8,184 nucleotides of DNA from an uncultured Blautia sp. Lineage in GTDB: Bacteria > Bacillota > Clostridia > Lachnospirales > Lachnospiraceae. The stretch spans positions 1 through 8,184 of the forward strand of contig CAKRYE010000074.1 in assembly GCA_934426285.1 (NCBI GenBank). The letters are read 5' to 3'. Under the pieces are notes generated by a model, which did not search any database, was not told the DNA's origin, and was given only the letters and a program-made list of their open reading frames with translations. Below, one piece after another: positions 1 to 7,283 of the stretch. The position numbers and the translations under genes are program-made. The stretch's first letter is position 1. The number at the start of each line of letters is the position of its first letter.

Positions 1-363
<363 letters not shown>

Positions 364-426
364 TCTACTGATTTCGGTATATGATTTCATTCTGTAAAGG
401 TGAGAATTTTATAATGACGATATAAT

Positions 427-475
427 AGAACTATCCGTGCCAGTACATTGTATTGGCGCGGGCAGTTCTTTTTTT
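427..475 (+). terminator. Intrinsic terminator of the rpoC transcript
   Basis: The left arm AGAACTATCCGTGCCA (427-442) pairs with TTGGCGCGGGCAGTTCT (453-469) around a loop of about 10 nt, with two mismatches near the base and one G-U pair. Seven T residues follow at 469-475. This is a classic GC-rich stem with a U-tract, placed 63 bp after the rpoC stop codon. Confidence 0.93.
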
Positions 476-526
476 GTGTAGTGGAAAATCTGAGCAGGAT
501 TTATGTTTCAGGTATAAATTTGTGCT

Positions 527-691
527 CTAGTGTGCCGACAAGTTGATTCTTGAAACAATCTTGCAGTATAAATTTTTTTATTTCAAGGCGGAGGAAGGAG
601 GCGTAGCGGTGGCTACGGCGACCGACGACAACGCGGAAATAAGAAATTTAGACGCAAGATTGTTCGAGAAATCAACTTGTTGGCACACTAG
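527..691. repeat. 165-bp imperfect palindromic element (MITE-like) downstream of rpoC
   Basis: The outer arms 527-548 (CTAGTGTGCCGACAAGTTGA..) and 670-691 are inverted copies matching at 21 of 22 positions. The homology continues inward: ACAATCTTGC at 555-564 matches GCAAGATTGT at 654-663, and the AT-rich block 566-584 pairs imperfectly with 636-652. The centre (585-635) is GC-rich and holds its own small hairpin, CGTAGC (602-607) and GCTACG (612-617) around a GGTG loop. It contains no transposase and no credible gene. Open frames crossing it on either strand look like by-products of the repeat. From memory it resembles dispersed palindromes of Lachnospiraceae genomes, but that was not checked. 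No clear target-site duplication is visible. A weak promoter-like pair, TTGATT (543-548) and TATAAA (567-572) with an 18-bp spacer, lies in the left arm and points toward the kinase gene. Confidence 0.8.
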
Positions 692-749
692 GGGTTGATA
701 TGGACATGCCAAAACATTTAGTGGGAGAGTGACATATAAAAGAGAAAAA

Positions 750-778
750 TACAAAGAACTGTTTTTTTGTGTTATAAT
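750..778 (+). promoter_or_regulatory. Probable sigma-A extended -10 promoter of the kinase operon
   Basis: A perfect TATAAT lies at 773-778, preceded by TG one base upstream (770-771), giving an extended -10. The -35 region at 750-755 (TACAAA) is poor, which fits an extended -10 promoter. The expected start is about 785, leaving a leader of about 29 nt before the ATG, with the strong AAGGAGGTG site at 801-809. Confidence 0.65.
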
Positions 779-813
779 GCTGGTACATAATTTTTGAGAC
801 AAGGAGGTGCAGC

Positions 814-2739
814 ATGGATAAAGAACTGCCGGTTTCAGCGTGGCCGGAATGGAAGATTATTGAGAAAATAGGTGAGGGTTCTTTTGGCAAAGTATATAAA
901 GCCCAGAGAACAGAACGTGGAAAATCTTTTTATTCTGCCATTAAGATCATTAATATACCAGGAAGTCAGAGTGAGTTGAACAGTGTGCGCTCTGAGACTG
1001 GGAATGATCAGTCCACCAGAAAATATTTCCAGAATCTGGTAGAAGAATGTATCCAGGAGATCAGCACCATGGAGTACTTTCGCGGAAACTCTTACATTGT
1101 CTCTGTAGAAGATTTCAAGGTAATGGAGTATCTGGATGCTATTGGGTGGGAGATTTCCATACGAATGGAATATCTGACCAGTTTTATAGATTACTGTGCG
1201 GAGAAACAGCTTACAGAGCGGGAAGTAATACAGCTGGGAATGGATTTAAGTAAGGCTCTGGAATACTGCAGAAAGCTTAAAATCATTCACAGAGATATCA
1301 AGCCGGAGAATATTTTTGTTTCCAGATTTGGCGATTTCAAGCTGGGTGATTTTGGAATTGCCCGTGAGCTTGAACGGACGATGAGCGGTTTTTCCAAAAA
1401 GGGTACATACTCTTATATGGCACCTGAGATGTATAAGGGCGAGAAGTATGACAGCAGGGTAGACATTTATTCTCTTGGAATTGTGCTGTATAAATTGATG
1501 AACCATAACAGACTGCCTTTTATGAGTCTTGAGAAACAGTTTATTACCTACAGAGATAAAGAGAATGCCTTAAATAAAAGAGTTGCAGGCGAGAAGATGA
1601 GTGCACCCGCAGATGCCGGAGCAGCTTTTGCCCGGATTATCCTGAAAGCCTGTGCATATGACCCTGCGGAGAGATATCAGACTCCGGAGGAATTTTATCA
1701 TGTTCTGGATGATCTGAAGAATGGAAGAACAGATCGGGAACAGCGGGCAGTATCCAGTGCGACGGGAAATAAAATAGTACAGAGTCATAAGACAGCACAG
1801 ACACGACCGGCAGAGCGTGAGGTTGTCCCGAATCCGTCCGTGGGAAAGACTGCGGGAGCACCAGTGCCGAATAAAGCAGTACAGAACAGAACAGTGCAGA
1901 ATGCAACACATCAAAGAACTGCCAGAAGCATGCCTGAGCAGAAAAAAACGGCGGAGACAGTTTCAGGGACAAAGCCAATACAGAAGCCTAAGTTATCAGA
2001 AATAACTGCAGTTAGAAATGCAAATGACCGCAGAACGCCAGAACAGGCAGTACCGTCAGAGACTGTTGCCATGAGATCTGCGCGCGCAGTAGAAGCCAGA
2101 AAAAGGAGACGCAGAAAGAAACAATTGTTACGCAGAGCCCTGGTGGCTATTGCGGCAGGAGCCGCAGTGCTTCTGACTGCCGGAGTTTATTATAGAGTAA
2201 GTATGCGTAATTCACAGGTGGGACAGGAAGATAATCCAATTGCAATCCTTGAAGATAAGAAATACAGTTCTGCGAAATCTGGATCAAAGGATTTCTCCGA
2301 AGCTTTGGATACGATCAAAGAACATGCAACGACAATTACAGACAATCTGGATTCTTATGACTGGGTTGGTTCAGAGGGAACAGTTCTGCGATACTTGCGG
2401 AGAGTTAAGACGACACAGGAGAAGAACGGAAATCTGGATATTGAGAGTGAATGCATGAAAGCACTGGTTTATCCGGCAGAATCAGGAGAAGGCAAGTACG
2501 AGGAATACTTCTACTGGGGAGAGAAGCTTTTCTTTGCGTATATCTGGTATGATGAGACTTCAGAATACTATTACTATAACGATGACGAGCTGATTCGATG
2601 GATTGATTCTAATGGAAAATGTCACGATAATGAAACGGACAATGATGAATTTGTCAAACGTGGCGAGAAGTACTGGAATAATTCATTGAAAGCGTTGAAG
2701 GGAGAGGGAACAAAGACAGATAATGGCGTATCAGATTGA
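814..2739 (+). CDS. Transmembrane Ser/Thr protein kinase (Hanks type) without PASTA repeats
   Basis: This 641-residue protein is predicted to phosphorylate Ser/Thr on cytoplasmic targets. The catalytic domain (about residues 13-300) is complete: glycine loop GEGSFGKV (20-27), ATP lysine AIK (K44), likely alpha-C glutamate E82, HRDIKPEN (D161, N166), DFG (D179) and MAPE (202-205), so it should be active. A low-complexity linker rich in Gln, Arg, Thr and Pro (about 305-428) leads to a basic patch (429-441) and one membrane helix (442-460). The last 180 residues should be extracellular. They carry no PASTA repeats but include an aromatic stretch (562-598), so calling this PrkC/PknB would be unsafe. 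The start is set by AAGGAGGTG at 801-809, five bases before the ATG. The gene overlaps the PP2C gene by 17 bp, indicating a kinase-phosphatase pair that is translated and regulated together. The ligand is unknown. Confidence 0.94.
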   Translation: MDKELPVSAWPEWKIIEKIGEGSFGKVYKAQRTERGKSFYSAIKIINIPGSQSELNSVRSETGNDQSTRKYFQNLVEECIQEISTMEYFRGNSYIVSVEDFKVMEYLDAIGWEISIRMEYLTSFIDYCAEKQLTEREVIQLGMDLSKALEYCRKLKIIHRDIKPENIFVSRFGDFKLGDFGIARELERTMSGFSKKGTYSYMAPEMYKGEKYDSRVDIYSLGIVLYKLMNHNRLPFMSLEKQFITYRDKENALNKRVAGEKMSAPADAGAAFARIILKACAYDPAERYQTPEEFYHVLDDLKNGRTDREQRAVSSATGNKIVQSHKTAQTRPAEREVVPNPSVGKTAGAPVPNKAVQNRTVQNATHQRTARSMPEQKKTAETVSGTKPIQKPKLSEITAVRNANDRRTPEQAVPSETVAMRSARAVEARKRRRRKKQLLRRALVAIAAGAAVLLTAGVYYRVSMRNSQVGQEDNPIAILEDKKYSSAKSGSKDFSEALDTIKEHATTITDNLDSYDWVGSEGTVLRYLRRVKTTQEKNGNLDIESECMKALVYPAESGEGKYEEYFYWGEKLFFAYIWYDETSEYYYYNDDELIRWIDSNGKCHDNETDNDEFVKRGEKYWNNSLKALKGEGTKTDNGVSD

Positions 2740-3538
2740 ATGTGCATATACCTGCCATATGGGAAATGTCCGGGCGAATAATGAAGATAATTTCTGGTGC
2801 TTTGGAGACTCTCTTCCGATAAATAATGAAGGAACAGATGGAGTTTATTCTAAGATAATTTCAGGAAGCAGGGTACCGGCAATGGCAGTGTTTGACGGTA
2901 TGGGAGGAGAGAGCTGCGGAGAAGTGGCGGCGTTCCTGGCTTCCGAAGAATTTGGCAGGTTTTACAATACGAATAAAAGAATGCTGAGGGACATGCCGGA
3001 GGAGTTTATAGATGGTGCGTGTAAACGAATGAACCAGGCAGTGTGCAAATATGGGACGGAGAACCATATCCGGAGTATGGGAAGCACAATGGCGATGGTT
3101 CTGTTTACTCCGGAGTCTATGTTTGCGTGTAATCTTGGGGACAGTCGGATCTATCTGATGGATGAAGGCAGAATACGGCAGGTTTCCACAGACCATGTCC
3201 TTGACAGAAGAACGATAGGAAAAGCACCGTTGACACAGTATCTGGGACTTCCGGAGGATCTGCAGATGCTGGAGCCATCCGTGGTAGAGATAGAACATAA
3301 AGAAGGATACAGGTATCTCCTGTGTTCAGACGGCGTGACAGATATGCTTTCGGACGGAGAGATCGAAGAAATCCTGTCGGAAGATACCGGACTTTCAGAA
3401 ATTGTGAGCCTTCTTCTTAAGAAGGCACTTCAAAAAGGCGGAAGAGATAATGTAACGATCATACTTTGCGAAGTGCAGAAACTGGATGCGGGCAGACGAC
3501 TGCGAACATGGATGAAGAGTCTGAAAGAGAAAAAATGA
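2723..3538 (+). CDS. PP2C-family Ser/Thr protein phosphatase
   Basis: This 271-residue cytoplasmic, metal-dependent phosphatase probably reverses phosphorylation by the kinase encoded just upstream. The PP2C motifs appear in order: RANNEDNF (17-24, metal ligand D22), VFDGMGG (56-62, metal ligand D58), MGSTMAMV (119-126), NLGDSRIYL (137-145), TDH (156-158), TQYLG (171-175), CSDGVTDML (201-209, D203) and GGRDNVTIILCEV (239-251, D242). Length and order fit bacterial PrpC/Stp-type enzymes, and no membrane segment is seen. The start lies inside the end of the kinase gene. The nearest purine-rich site, GGGAGAGGG at 2700-2708, is rather far away (14 nt), so translation may depend on coupling to the upstream gene. 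The N-terminal RxxNED motif rules out a later start. Identification is firm; the pairing with the kinase is inferred from position. Confidence 0.96.
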   Translation: MAYQIECAYTCHMGNVRANNEDNFWCFGDSLPINNEGTDGVYSKIISGSRVPAMAVFDGMGGESCGEVAAFLASEEFGRFYNTNKRMLRDMPEEFIDGACKRMNQAVCKYGTENHIRSMGSTMAMVLFTPESMFACNLGDSRIYLMDEGRIRQVSTDHVLDRRTIGKAPLTQYLGLPEDLQMLEPSVVEIEHKEGYRYLLCSDGVTDMLSDGEIEEILSEDTGLSEIVSLLLKKALQKGGRDNVTIILCEVQKLDAGRRLRTWMKSLKEKK

Positions 3539-3551
3539 GGGGTGATGCAGC

Positions 3552-4778
3552 ATGAAGAACCGTATGCAGGATCTGGATTTCGAACAGACCGTGGCATTTG
3601 ATAAAGTGCAGGACTATGAATTTACCAGAAGAGCGGCACAGAGATTCCGCCAGGTGGTAAGCCTTGACAGTTTTGAAGATGAAGATGCAGATGTTATTTT
3701 TCATTATTTGTATAAAGAGATGGAACTGGTGTCTTTTGGGGATCATCTGAAGAGATATATTTACGAGAGAGCAGAACTGGAAGAGCCTTTTTCCGAAGTT
3801 CCGCAGGAGGTTTATAAAGAAATCATTCTGGATTCATTTAAGGAGACTTATACACCGAAGTCCATGAATCCTACATCCACCAAGCTGTCGGCGTTAGTTA
3901 ATAACTGGCTGAATCAGGCATCTGTAAAGAGAGAGACTGTCTTTCTGCTTGGATTTGGGCTGAAAATGACCACGGAGGATGTATCGGATTTTCTGACCAG
4001 AGTATTAAAGGAACAGGATTTTGATTTCCATAATCCGGATGAGGTGATCTACTGGTATTGCTACAGTACTCAGCAGGGATATCATAAGGCAGAGGAATTG
4101 AAGAAAGCATATGAAACGCTGGCACCTGTAGAGACAGAGAATACACAGGTTCTGGTGGGAAATAATCTGTGTTTGGACACAGAGGAGAAACTGATCGATT
4201 ATCTTGCGCGGCTGAAATTCAGACGCGTAGATCCGATTTCTGAGAAGAGTCAGGCATTTCAGGAATTTACAAAGCTGCTTTACCATGCAAAGCAGATCAT
4301 AGCTGGACTTTATCAACATGATGAAGAGGAAAAAGGTGGGGATAAGGTGTGGACAGCAGAGCGGATCACACCATCTGATGTGGAAAAAGTGATCTGCAGC
4401 GGGATCCCGATTAATAAGATGGGCAATCTGAAGAAAATGTCAGCATCTATTCTTGCGAAACATTTCAGTCAGAAGCGTTTCAGCAGGCAGAGGATTACCA
4501 ATATTCTGAGTCACAAACTTCCAGTGGAGAGATTTGATCTGATTACGCTGGAATTCTTTATCGTATCCCAGGAAATGGAAGATGATGATCCATTTAACAG
4601 ATACAAACATTTCCTTGATGAGATTCAGGATATTTTGCTGAGATGCGGAATGAGTGAAATTTACATAGTGAATCCATATGAGTGCTTTCTTCTTATGTGT
4701 CTTCTTACAGACTGCCCGCTGGCAGTTTTTTCGGAGATATGGGAGAAATCCTATGAAGAAGGGGAAGCAGATGGATAA
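3552..4778 (+). CDS. Unrecognised 408-residue soluble protein in the kinase-phosphatase operon
   Basis: I do not recognise this family with confidence. It begins 13 bp after the phosphatase stop, with GAGGGGTG at 3537-3544 as its binding site, and is very probably co-transcribed. No signal peptide, membrane helix or enzymatic motif is visible, and the sequence looks mostly alpha-helical and acidic. Near the N-terminus, DFEQTVAF (9-16) resembles the E-x-T-x-x-F site that PknB phosphorylates in mycobacterial GarA, making T13 a possible target of the neighbouring kinase. Two segments look like conserved helical modules: about 124-170 (RETVFLLGFGLKMTTEDV followed by an aromatic YWYCY) and about 274-338, which includes basic helices around SQKRFSRQRITNILSHKL that might form a helix-turn-helix or binding surface. 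The C-terminus (about 375-408) has a Cys-containing hydrophobic helix, ECFLLMCLLTDCPLAVF. Substrate, adaptor or effector roles are all possible. The reading frame is clearly real. Confidence 0.88.
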   Translation: MKNRMQDLDFEQTVAFDKVQDYEFTRRAAQRFRQVVSLDSFEDEDADVIFHYLYKEMELVSFGDHLKRYIYERAELEEPFSEVPQEVYKEIILDSFKETYTPKSMNPTSTKLSALVNNWLNQASVKRETVFLLGFGLKMTTEDVSDFLTRVLKEQDFDFHNPDEVIYWYCYSTQQGYHKAEELKKAYETLAPVETENTQVLVGNNLCLDTEEKLIDYLARLKFRRVDPISEKSQAFQEFTKLLYHAKQIIAGLYQHDEEEKGGDKVWTAERITPSDVEKVICSGIPINKMGNLKKMSASILAKHFSQKRFSRQRITNILSHKLPVERFDLITLEFFIVSQEMEDDDPFNRYKHFLDEIQDILLRCGMSEIYIVNPYECFLLMCLLTDCPLAVFSEIWEKSYEEGEADG

Positions 4779-4806
4779 TGGCAGTATAGAAAAAGTACAA
4801 AAATCA

Positions 4807-4849
4807 GAAGGAGGCACAACCCGTTGAGGGGAGGCGCCTCCTTCTTTAT
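4807..4849. terminator. Terminator of the kinase operon, possibly bidirectional
   Basis: GAAGGAGGC (4807-4815) pairs perfectly with GCCTCCTTC (4836-4844) around a 20-nt loop that contains a further GAGGCGCCTC palindrome (4831-4840). The T-run on the plus strand is short (CTTTATG). On the minus strand the same stem is followed by GATTTTTG and later another T-run, so it may serve the converging leftward genes better. Confidence 0.75.
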
Positions 4850-4875
4850 GTTGCTTTGGCGATCCGACGCAGGTG

Positions 4876-4903
4876 GAGAATCCTGTCTGCAGGATTCTTT
4901 CTT
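4876..4903 (+). terminator. Second hairpin terminator between the converging genes
   Basis: GAATCCTG (4878-4885) and CAGGATTC (4890-4897) form a perfect 8-bp stem with a TCTG loop, extendable by an A-T and a G-U pair. TTTCTT follows. It lies 27 bp beyond the first terminator, giving a tandem stop for rightward transcription. The rest of the 4779-4975 gap holds only a weak minus-strand stem (about 4938-4953) and no gene. Confidence 0.65.
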
Positions 4904-4975
4904 GCGATATCTTGTAAAATTGGGAAATTCTTCTGTTTTAAACGACAGTTAAGACCGTCTGATTTAACGGATCAT

Positions 4976-6130
4976 TTATTCATTATAATAACCATAGATA
5001 GCACGGGCATCTGCGGCAATGGTATTCTGAGCAGCACCGGTATCTGTCAGATCCTGGGACATAAAGCATACAACCAGGTCAATTCCCTTGGCAGTATCGA
5101 AAATGATTGCGGCATCGTTTTCTACAGTATCCAGTTCACCGGTTTTGTTGGCGGTGCCGACACCTTCCGGAAGCTGTGCTGGGATCTTGTTCTTACGCTG
5201 CTGTGTTTTTAACTGGAAGTACATGGCTTCCGCATTTGCAAGAGTAGAAGACGGAAGGGTTCCGTTTACAATCTGATAGATCTGCTTTAAAAATGTTCCA
5301 CAGTCTTTGGCAGAGGTATAGTTGTCTCCGTTTTCTTTGCTGGCAAGAAGCAGACGATTCATCTGTGTGCTGGTAAAGCCATGCGCCTGACAGAATGCAT
5401 TTACTTTTTCCATACCTGCGGAGGCATCGTCATTTCCGAGCCATTTTACCAGCGTGTTGGCTGCATCGTTATCGCTGACGGAAATCATAGCAGAAATATT
5501 CTGATCAAGGCCGTCACTGCTGTGGGACTGTGCAAGTTCATCGTAGTTTTCGTATACAGCACCCATAATATAAAGTTTGATCAGACTGGCTGCCTGCATT
5601 GGGGTATCATTGATAGTTCCATCAGAATCTTTTAACAGATTGCAGACATAGACAGACCAGGTTCCGTTATCGGCAGGAAGTAGAGACTGTACCTGATTCA
5701 GAAGGTTGTCCATACTGGAATCTGTGTTATCTGTAAAAGTAGTATTTGAGGAAGGAGAAAGGGTTCCCTCCTGCTGACTGGAATCTGCAGAATCTGATGC
5801 TGTTTCAGACTGAGCGGTGGCCGTTTCGCCTGTAGCTGCCTGTACGGAGGATTCCTGTTCTTTTAACTGATCAAGCTGATCTGCCTGACTGATCAGTGTG
5901 TTGGCATCTGTGGAGATATCCTGAACTGTGTCAGAGAGAGACTGTACTTTTTGCTGTAAGATAAGGAGATGGTTCAGAGACAGAAATGAGACTGCGCCCA
6001 GTGCAATGACAGCGACAGTCAGTACCCCGATCACAACATATAAGAAGATAGGCTTGCCTGTTTCTTTTGTGCCATCATCAAACTCTTCTGTTGTTAAATT
6101 GTTATTTGCTGCAGAGTTCTTTTTGCTCAT
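4976..6130 (-). CDS. Membrane-tethered class A beta-lactamase-like / PBP-related serine hydrolase
   Basis: The protein has 384 residues when started at the ATG at 6130-6128, chosen because AAAGGAAAC sits ten bases upstream. An in-frame ATG eight codons earlier would place that site inside the gene. Layout: cytoplasmic tail (1-26), one membrane helix (27-49), coiled-coil stalk (about 53-95), Ser/Thr/Gln-rich linker (about 96-140) and an extracytoplasmic catalytic domain (about 141-384). The domain shows the penicilloyl-serine-transferase triad: S182-L-I-K185, SDN (219-221) and KTG (329-331). The omega-loop region (about 255-272, MNRLLLASKENGDNYT) lacks an obvious ExxLN with the deacylating Glu166 of true class A beta-lactamases. 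A role in peptidoglycan processing or beta-lactam binding is therefore more likely than antibiotic hydrolysis. It lies 71 bp downstream of the amidase gene on the same strand and is probably co-transcribed with it. Superfamily is firm; the exact reaction is uncertain. Confidence 0.9.
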   Translation of the reverse strand: MSKKNSAANNNLTTEEFDDGTKETGKPIFLYVVIGVLTVAVIALGAVSFLSLNHLLILQQKVQSLSDTVQDISTDANTLISQADQLDQLKEQESSVQAATGETATAQSETASDSADSSQQEGTLSPSSNTTFTDNTDSSMDNLLNQVQSLLPADNGTWSVYVCNLLKDSDGTINDTPMQAASLIKLYIMGAVYENYDELAQSHSSDGLDQNISAMISVSDNDAANTLVKWLGNDDASAGMEKVNAFCQAHGFTSTQMNRLLLASKENGDNYTSAKDCGTFLKQIYQIVNGTLPSSTLANAEAMYFQLKTQQRKNKIPAQLPEGVGTANKTGELDTVENDAAIIFDTAKGIDLVVCFMSQDLTDTGAAQNTIAADARAIYGYYNE

Positions 6131-6136
6131 TTGATT

Positions 6137-6145
6137 GTTTCCTTT
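6137..6145 (-). promoter_or_regulatory. Ribosome binding site that fixes the serine hydrolase start
   Basis: On the minus strand AAAGGAAAC lies ten bases (from its GG) before the ATG at 6130-6128. This favours that start over the in-frame ATG codons at 6154 and 6148, one of which overlaps the binding site. Confidence 0.75.
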
Positions 6146-6180
6146 CATATACAATAGGGTAGTGCGTTAATTGATTTTAT

Positions 6181-6198
6181 TTACGAAGTGAATCGTAA
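6181..6198. promoter_or_regulatory. Small inverted repeat between the amidase and serine hydrolase genes
   Basis: TTACGA (6181-6186) and TCGTAA (6193-6198) are perfect inverted half-sites separated by six bases, AGTGAA. The dyad begins four bases after the amidase stop codon and about 50 bp before the next start. It could be an operator, or a processing or attenuation hairpin. The T content after it on the minus strand is too low for a convincing terminator, and no good promoter is visible in the gap. Confidence 0.4.
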
Positions 6199-6201
6199 GC
6201 A

Positions 6202-7212
6202 TTAATTTATGCCGAAGTAATTGTCAATGCCGTTTGCGATTCCCTGAACCATGGTCTTCTGGAATTCTGCATCGTTCAATTTCAGATCATCGTTCTGATT
6301 TGTCATGAATCCCATTTCGAGAATAGTGACAGGAACAGTACTCCAGTTGATTCCGGTCATGTTGTCATAATACTGTACGCCAAGGTTCTGAAAACCGGTT
6401 GCAGCGCAGTAAGAATCGATGATGCATTGAGACAGGCGGTTGGACTCGTCAAAGAGCTGCGGGATATAAGGGTTGTTCTGGGATGGCGACATGCTCAGGG
6501 CACCGGATGCTGTATGGGAGTCATCGCCGTTTGCGTGAATCCTGACGTAGATTTCTGCACCCTCTGCAGCTACATATTGTGCACGTTCCATATTACTGAT
6601 GGCGGTTTCATTGTCGGTTCGTGTCATAACAACCTGATAGCCGCGCTGTTCCAGTTCATCTCTCAACTGAAGAGAAACTTCGAGGTTGAGCTGATATTCC
6701 GGGACACCGCTGTAGGATCCCTGGGTACCTGTGGAACACTTTGCTTTCATTTCAGAGGAGCCGGGACCATTCGGTTCAAGAGCACTCATGTCTACAGATT
6801 CACTCTGATGGCCTGGATCAATTCCTATTATATGGCCATTGCCTTCTGAACCGGAAGAGAAAACACTGGTACCGGAACTGGATGAAGTATTGTTCTGGCT
6901 GAATACAGATGGTTTCGAGGTTGTTTCTTCTTCAACTTCTGCTTTTTCTTTTGTTTTCTTCTGAGAGACGGTCTGCTGTTTCTGTTTCATACGGTCGATA
7001 TTGGACTGAACGGTGTCTATGGCACTGGTATATTTGTTTACTGCCTGTTTGATTTCGTCGTGTTTGGCGGTAATCTGTTCAGAGACTGCGTCGACTTCCT
7101 GTTCTGTTGTAGTGATTCGATCGAGAGTACTTTTATTAAAGAAGAAAAGGGCGACAATGCACAGGAGGCCTGTCAGGAATAAGAGTACACTGATCATGCT
7201 GGGTTTCTTCAT
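6202..7212 (-). CDS. Membrane-anchored N-acetylmuramoyl-L-alanine amidase (Amidase_3 family)
   Basis: This 336-residue zinc enzyme should cleave the bond between MurNAc and L-Ala in peptidoglycan, outside the membrane. An N-terminal hydrophobic helix (7-25) after MKKPS acts as a signal anchor, with no lipobox or clear cleavage site. A coiled-coil or charged stalk (about 28-95) and a Ser-rich linker (about 97-124) follow, then the Amidase_3 domain (127-336). Expected zinc ligands are visible: H135 in IGIDPGH, E172 in VPEYQLN and H226 in VRIHAN. The catalytic glutamate is E299 in ILEMGFMTN. No SH3, LysM or other wall-binding domain is attached, so localisation depends on the anchor. The start has AAAGGA eight bases upstream (7221-7226). 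It is the first gene of a leftward unit with the serine hydrolase, driven by the promoter at 7251-7279. Cwlm/CwlD-type amidases are the closest functional analogues known to me. Identification is firm. Confidence 0.95.
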   Translation of the reverse strand: MKKPSMISVLLFLTGLLCIVALFFFNKSTLDRITTTEQEVDAVSEQITAKHDEIKQAVNKYTSAIDTVQSNIDRMKQKQQTVSQKKTKEKAEVEEETTSKPSVFSQNNTSSSSGTSVFSSGSEGNGHIIGIDPGHQSESVDMSALEPNGPGSSEMKAKCSTGTQGSYSGVPEYQLNLEVSLQLRDELEQRGYQVVMTRTDNETAISNMERAQYVAAEGAEIYVRIHANGDDSHTASGALSMSPSQNNPYIPQLFDESNRLSQCIIDSYCAATGFQNLGVQYYDNMTGINWSTVPVTILEMGFMTNQNDDLKLNDAEFQKTMVQGIANGIDNYFGIN

Positions 7213-7250
7213 AGATTATGTCCTTTCATTAGAGTTTTGGGTTTGGTGTT

Positions 7251-7279
7251 ATTATAATGAAGGTGAGAAGAAATTGCAA
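7251..7279 (-). promoter_or_regulatory. Probable sigma-A promoter of the amidase-serine hydrolase unit
   Basis: On the minus strand TTGCAA (7279-7274) and a perfect TATAAT (7256-7251) are separated by 17 bp. The expected start is near 7244, giving a leader of about 32 nt. The -35 box lies five bases from the edge of the palindromic element at about 7284-7500 and overlaps its possible target-site duplication, so sequence upstream of -35 has been replaced by the element. Confidence 0.72.
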
Positions 7280-7283
7280 TTGG

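Noticed and set aside
410..426. Two TATAAT hexamers (410-415 and 421-426) after rpoC
   Set aside because: No suitable -35 box is found, and the rpoC terminator follows immediately, so a promoter here would make little sense.
578..802. 74-codon open frame on the minus strand crossing the 527-691 element
   Set aside because: Its C-terminal half is the repeat itself, it covers the kinase promoter, and no ribosome binding site or domain supports it.
4773..4829. 18-codon open frame starting ATGGATAATGG at the end of the 408-residue gene
   Set aside because: It has a purine-rich stretch upstream, but it runs into the terminator stem and is too short and featureless to support.
4856..5212. 118-codon plus-strand open frame
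   Set aside because: It lies mainly opposite the 3' end of the serine hydrolase gene, and its start is within the terminator region. No domain is seen.
6153..6229. Separate promoter for the serine hydrolase based on a minus-strand TTGACA within the last codons of the amidase gene
   Set aside because: The hexamer 17 bp downstream (TAATGC) is a poor -10, so co-transcription with the amidase is more likely.
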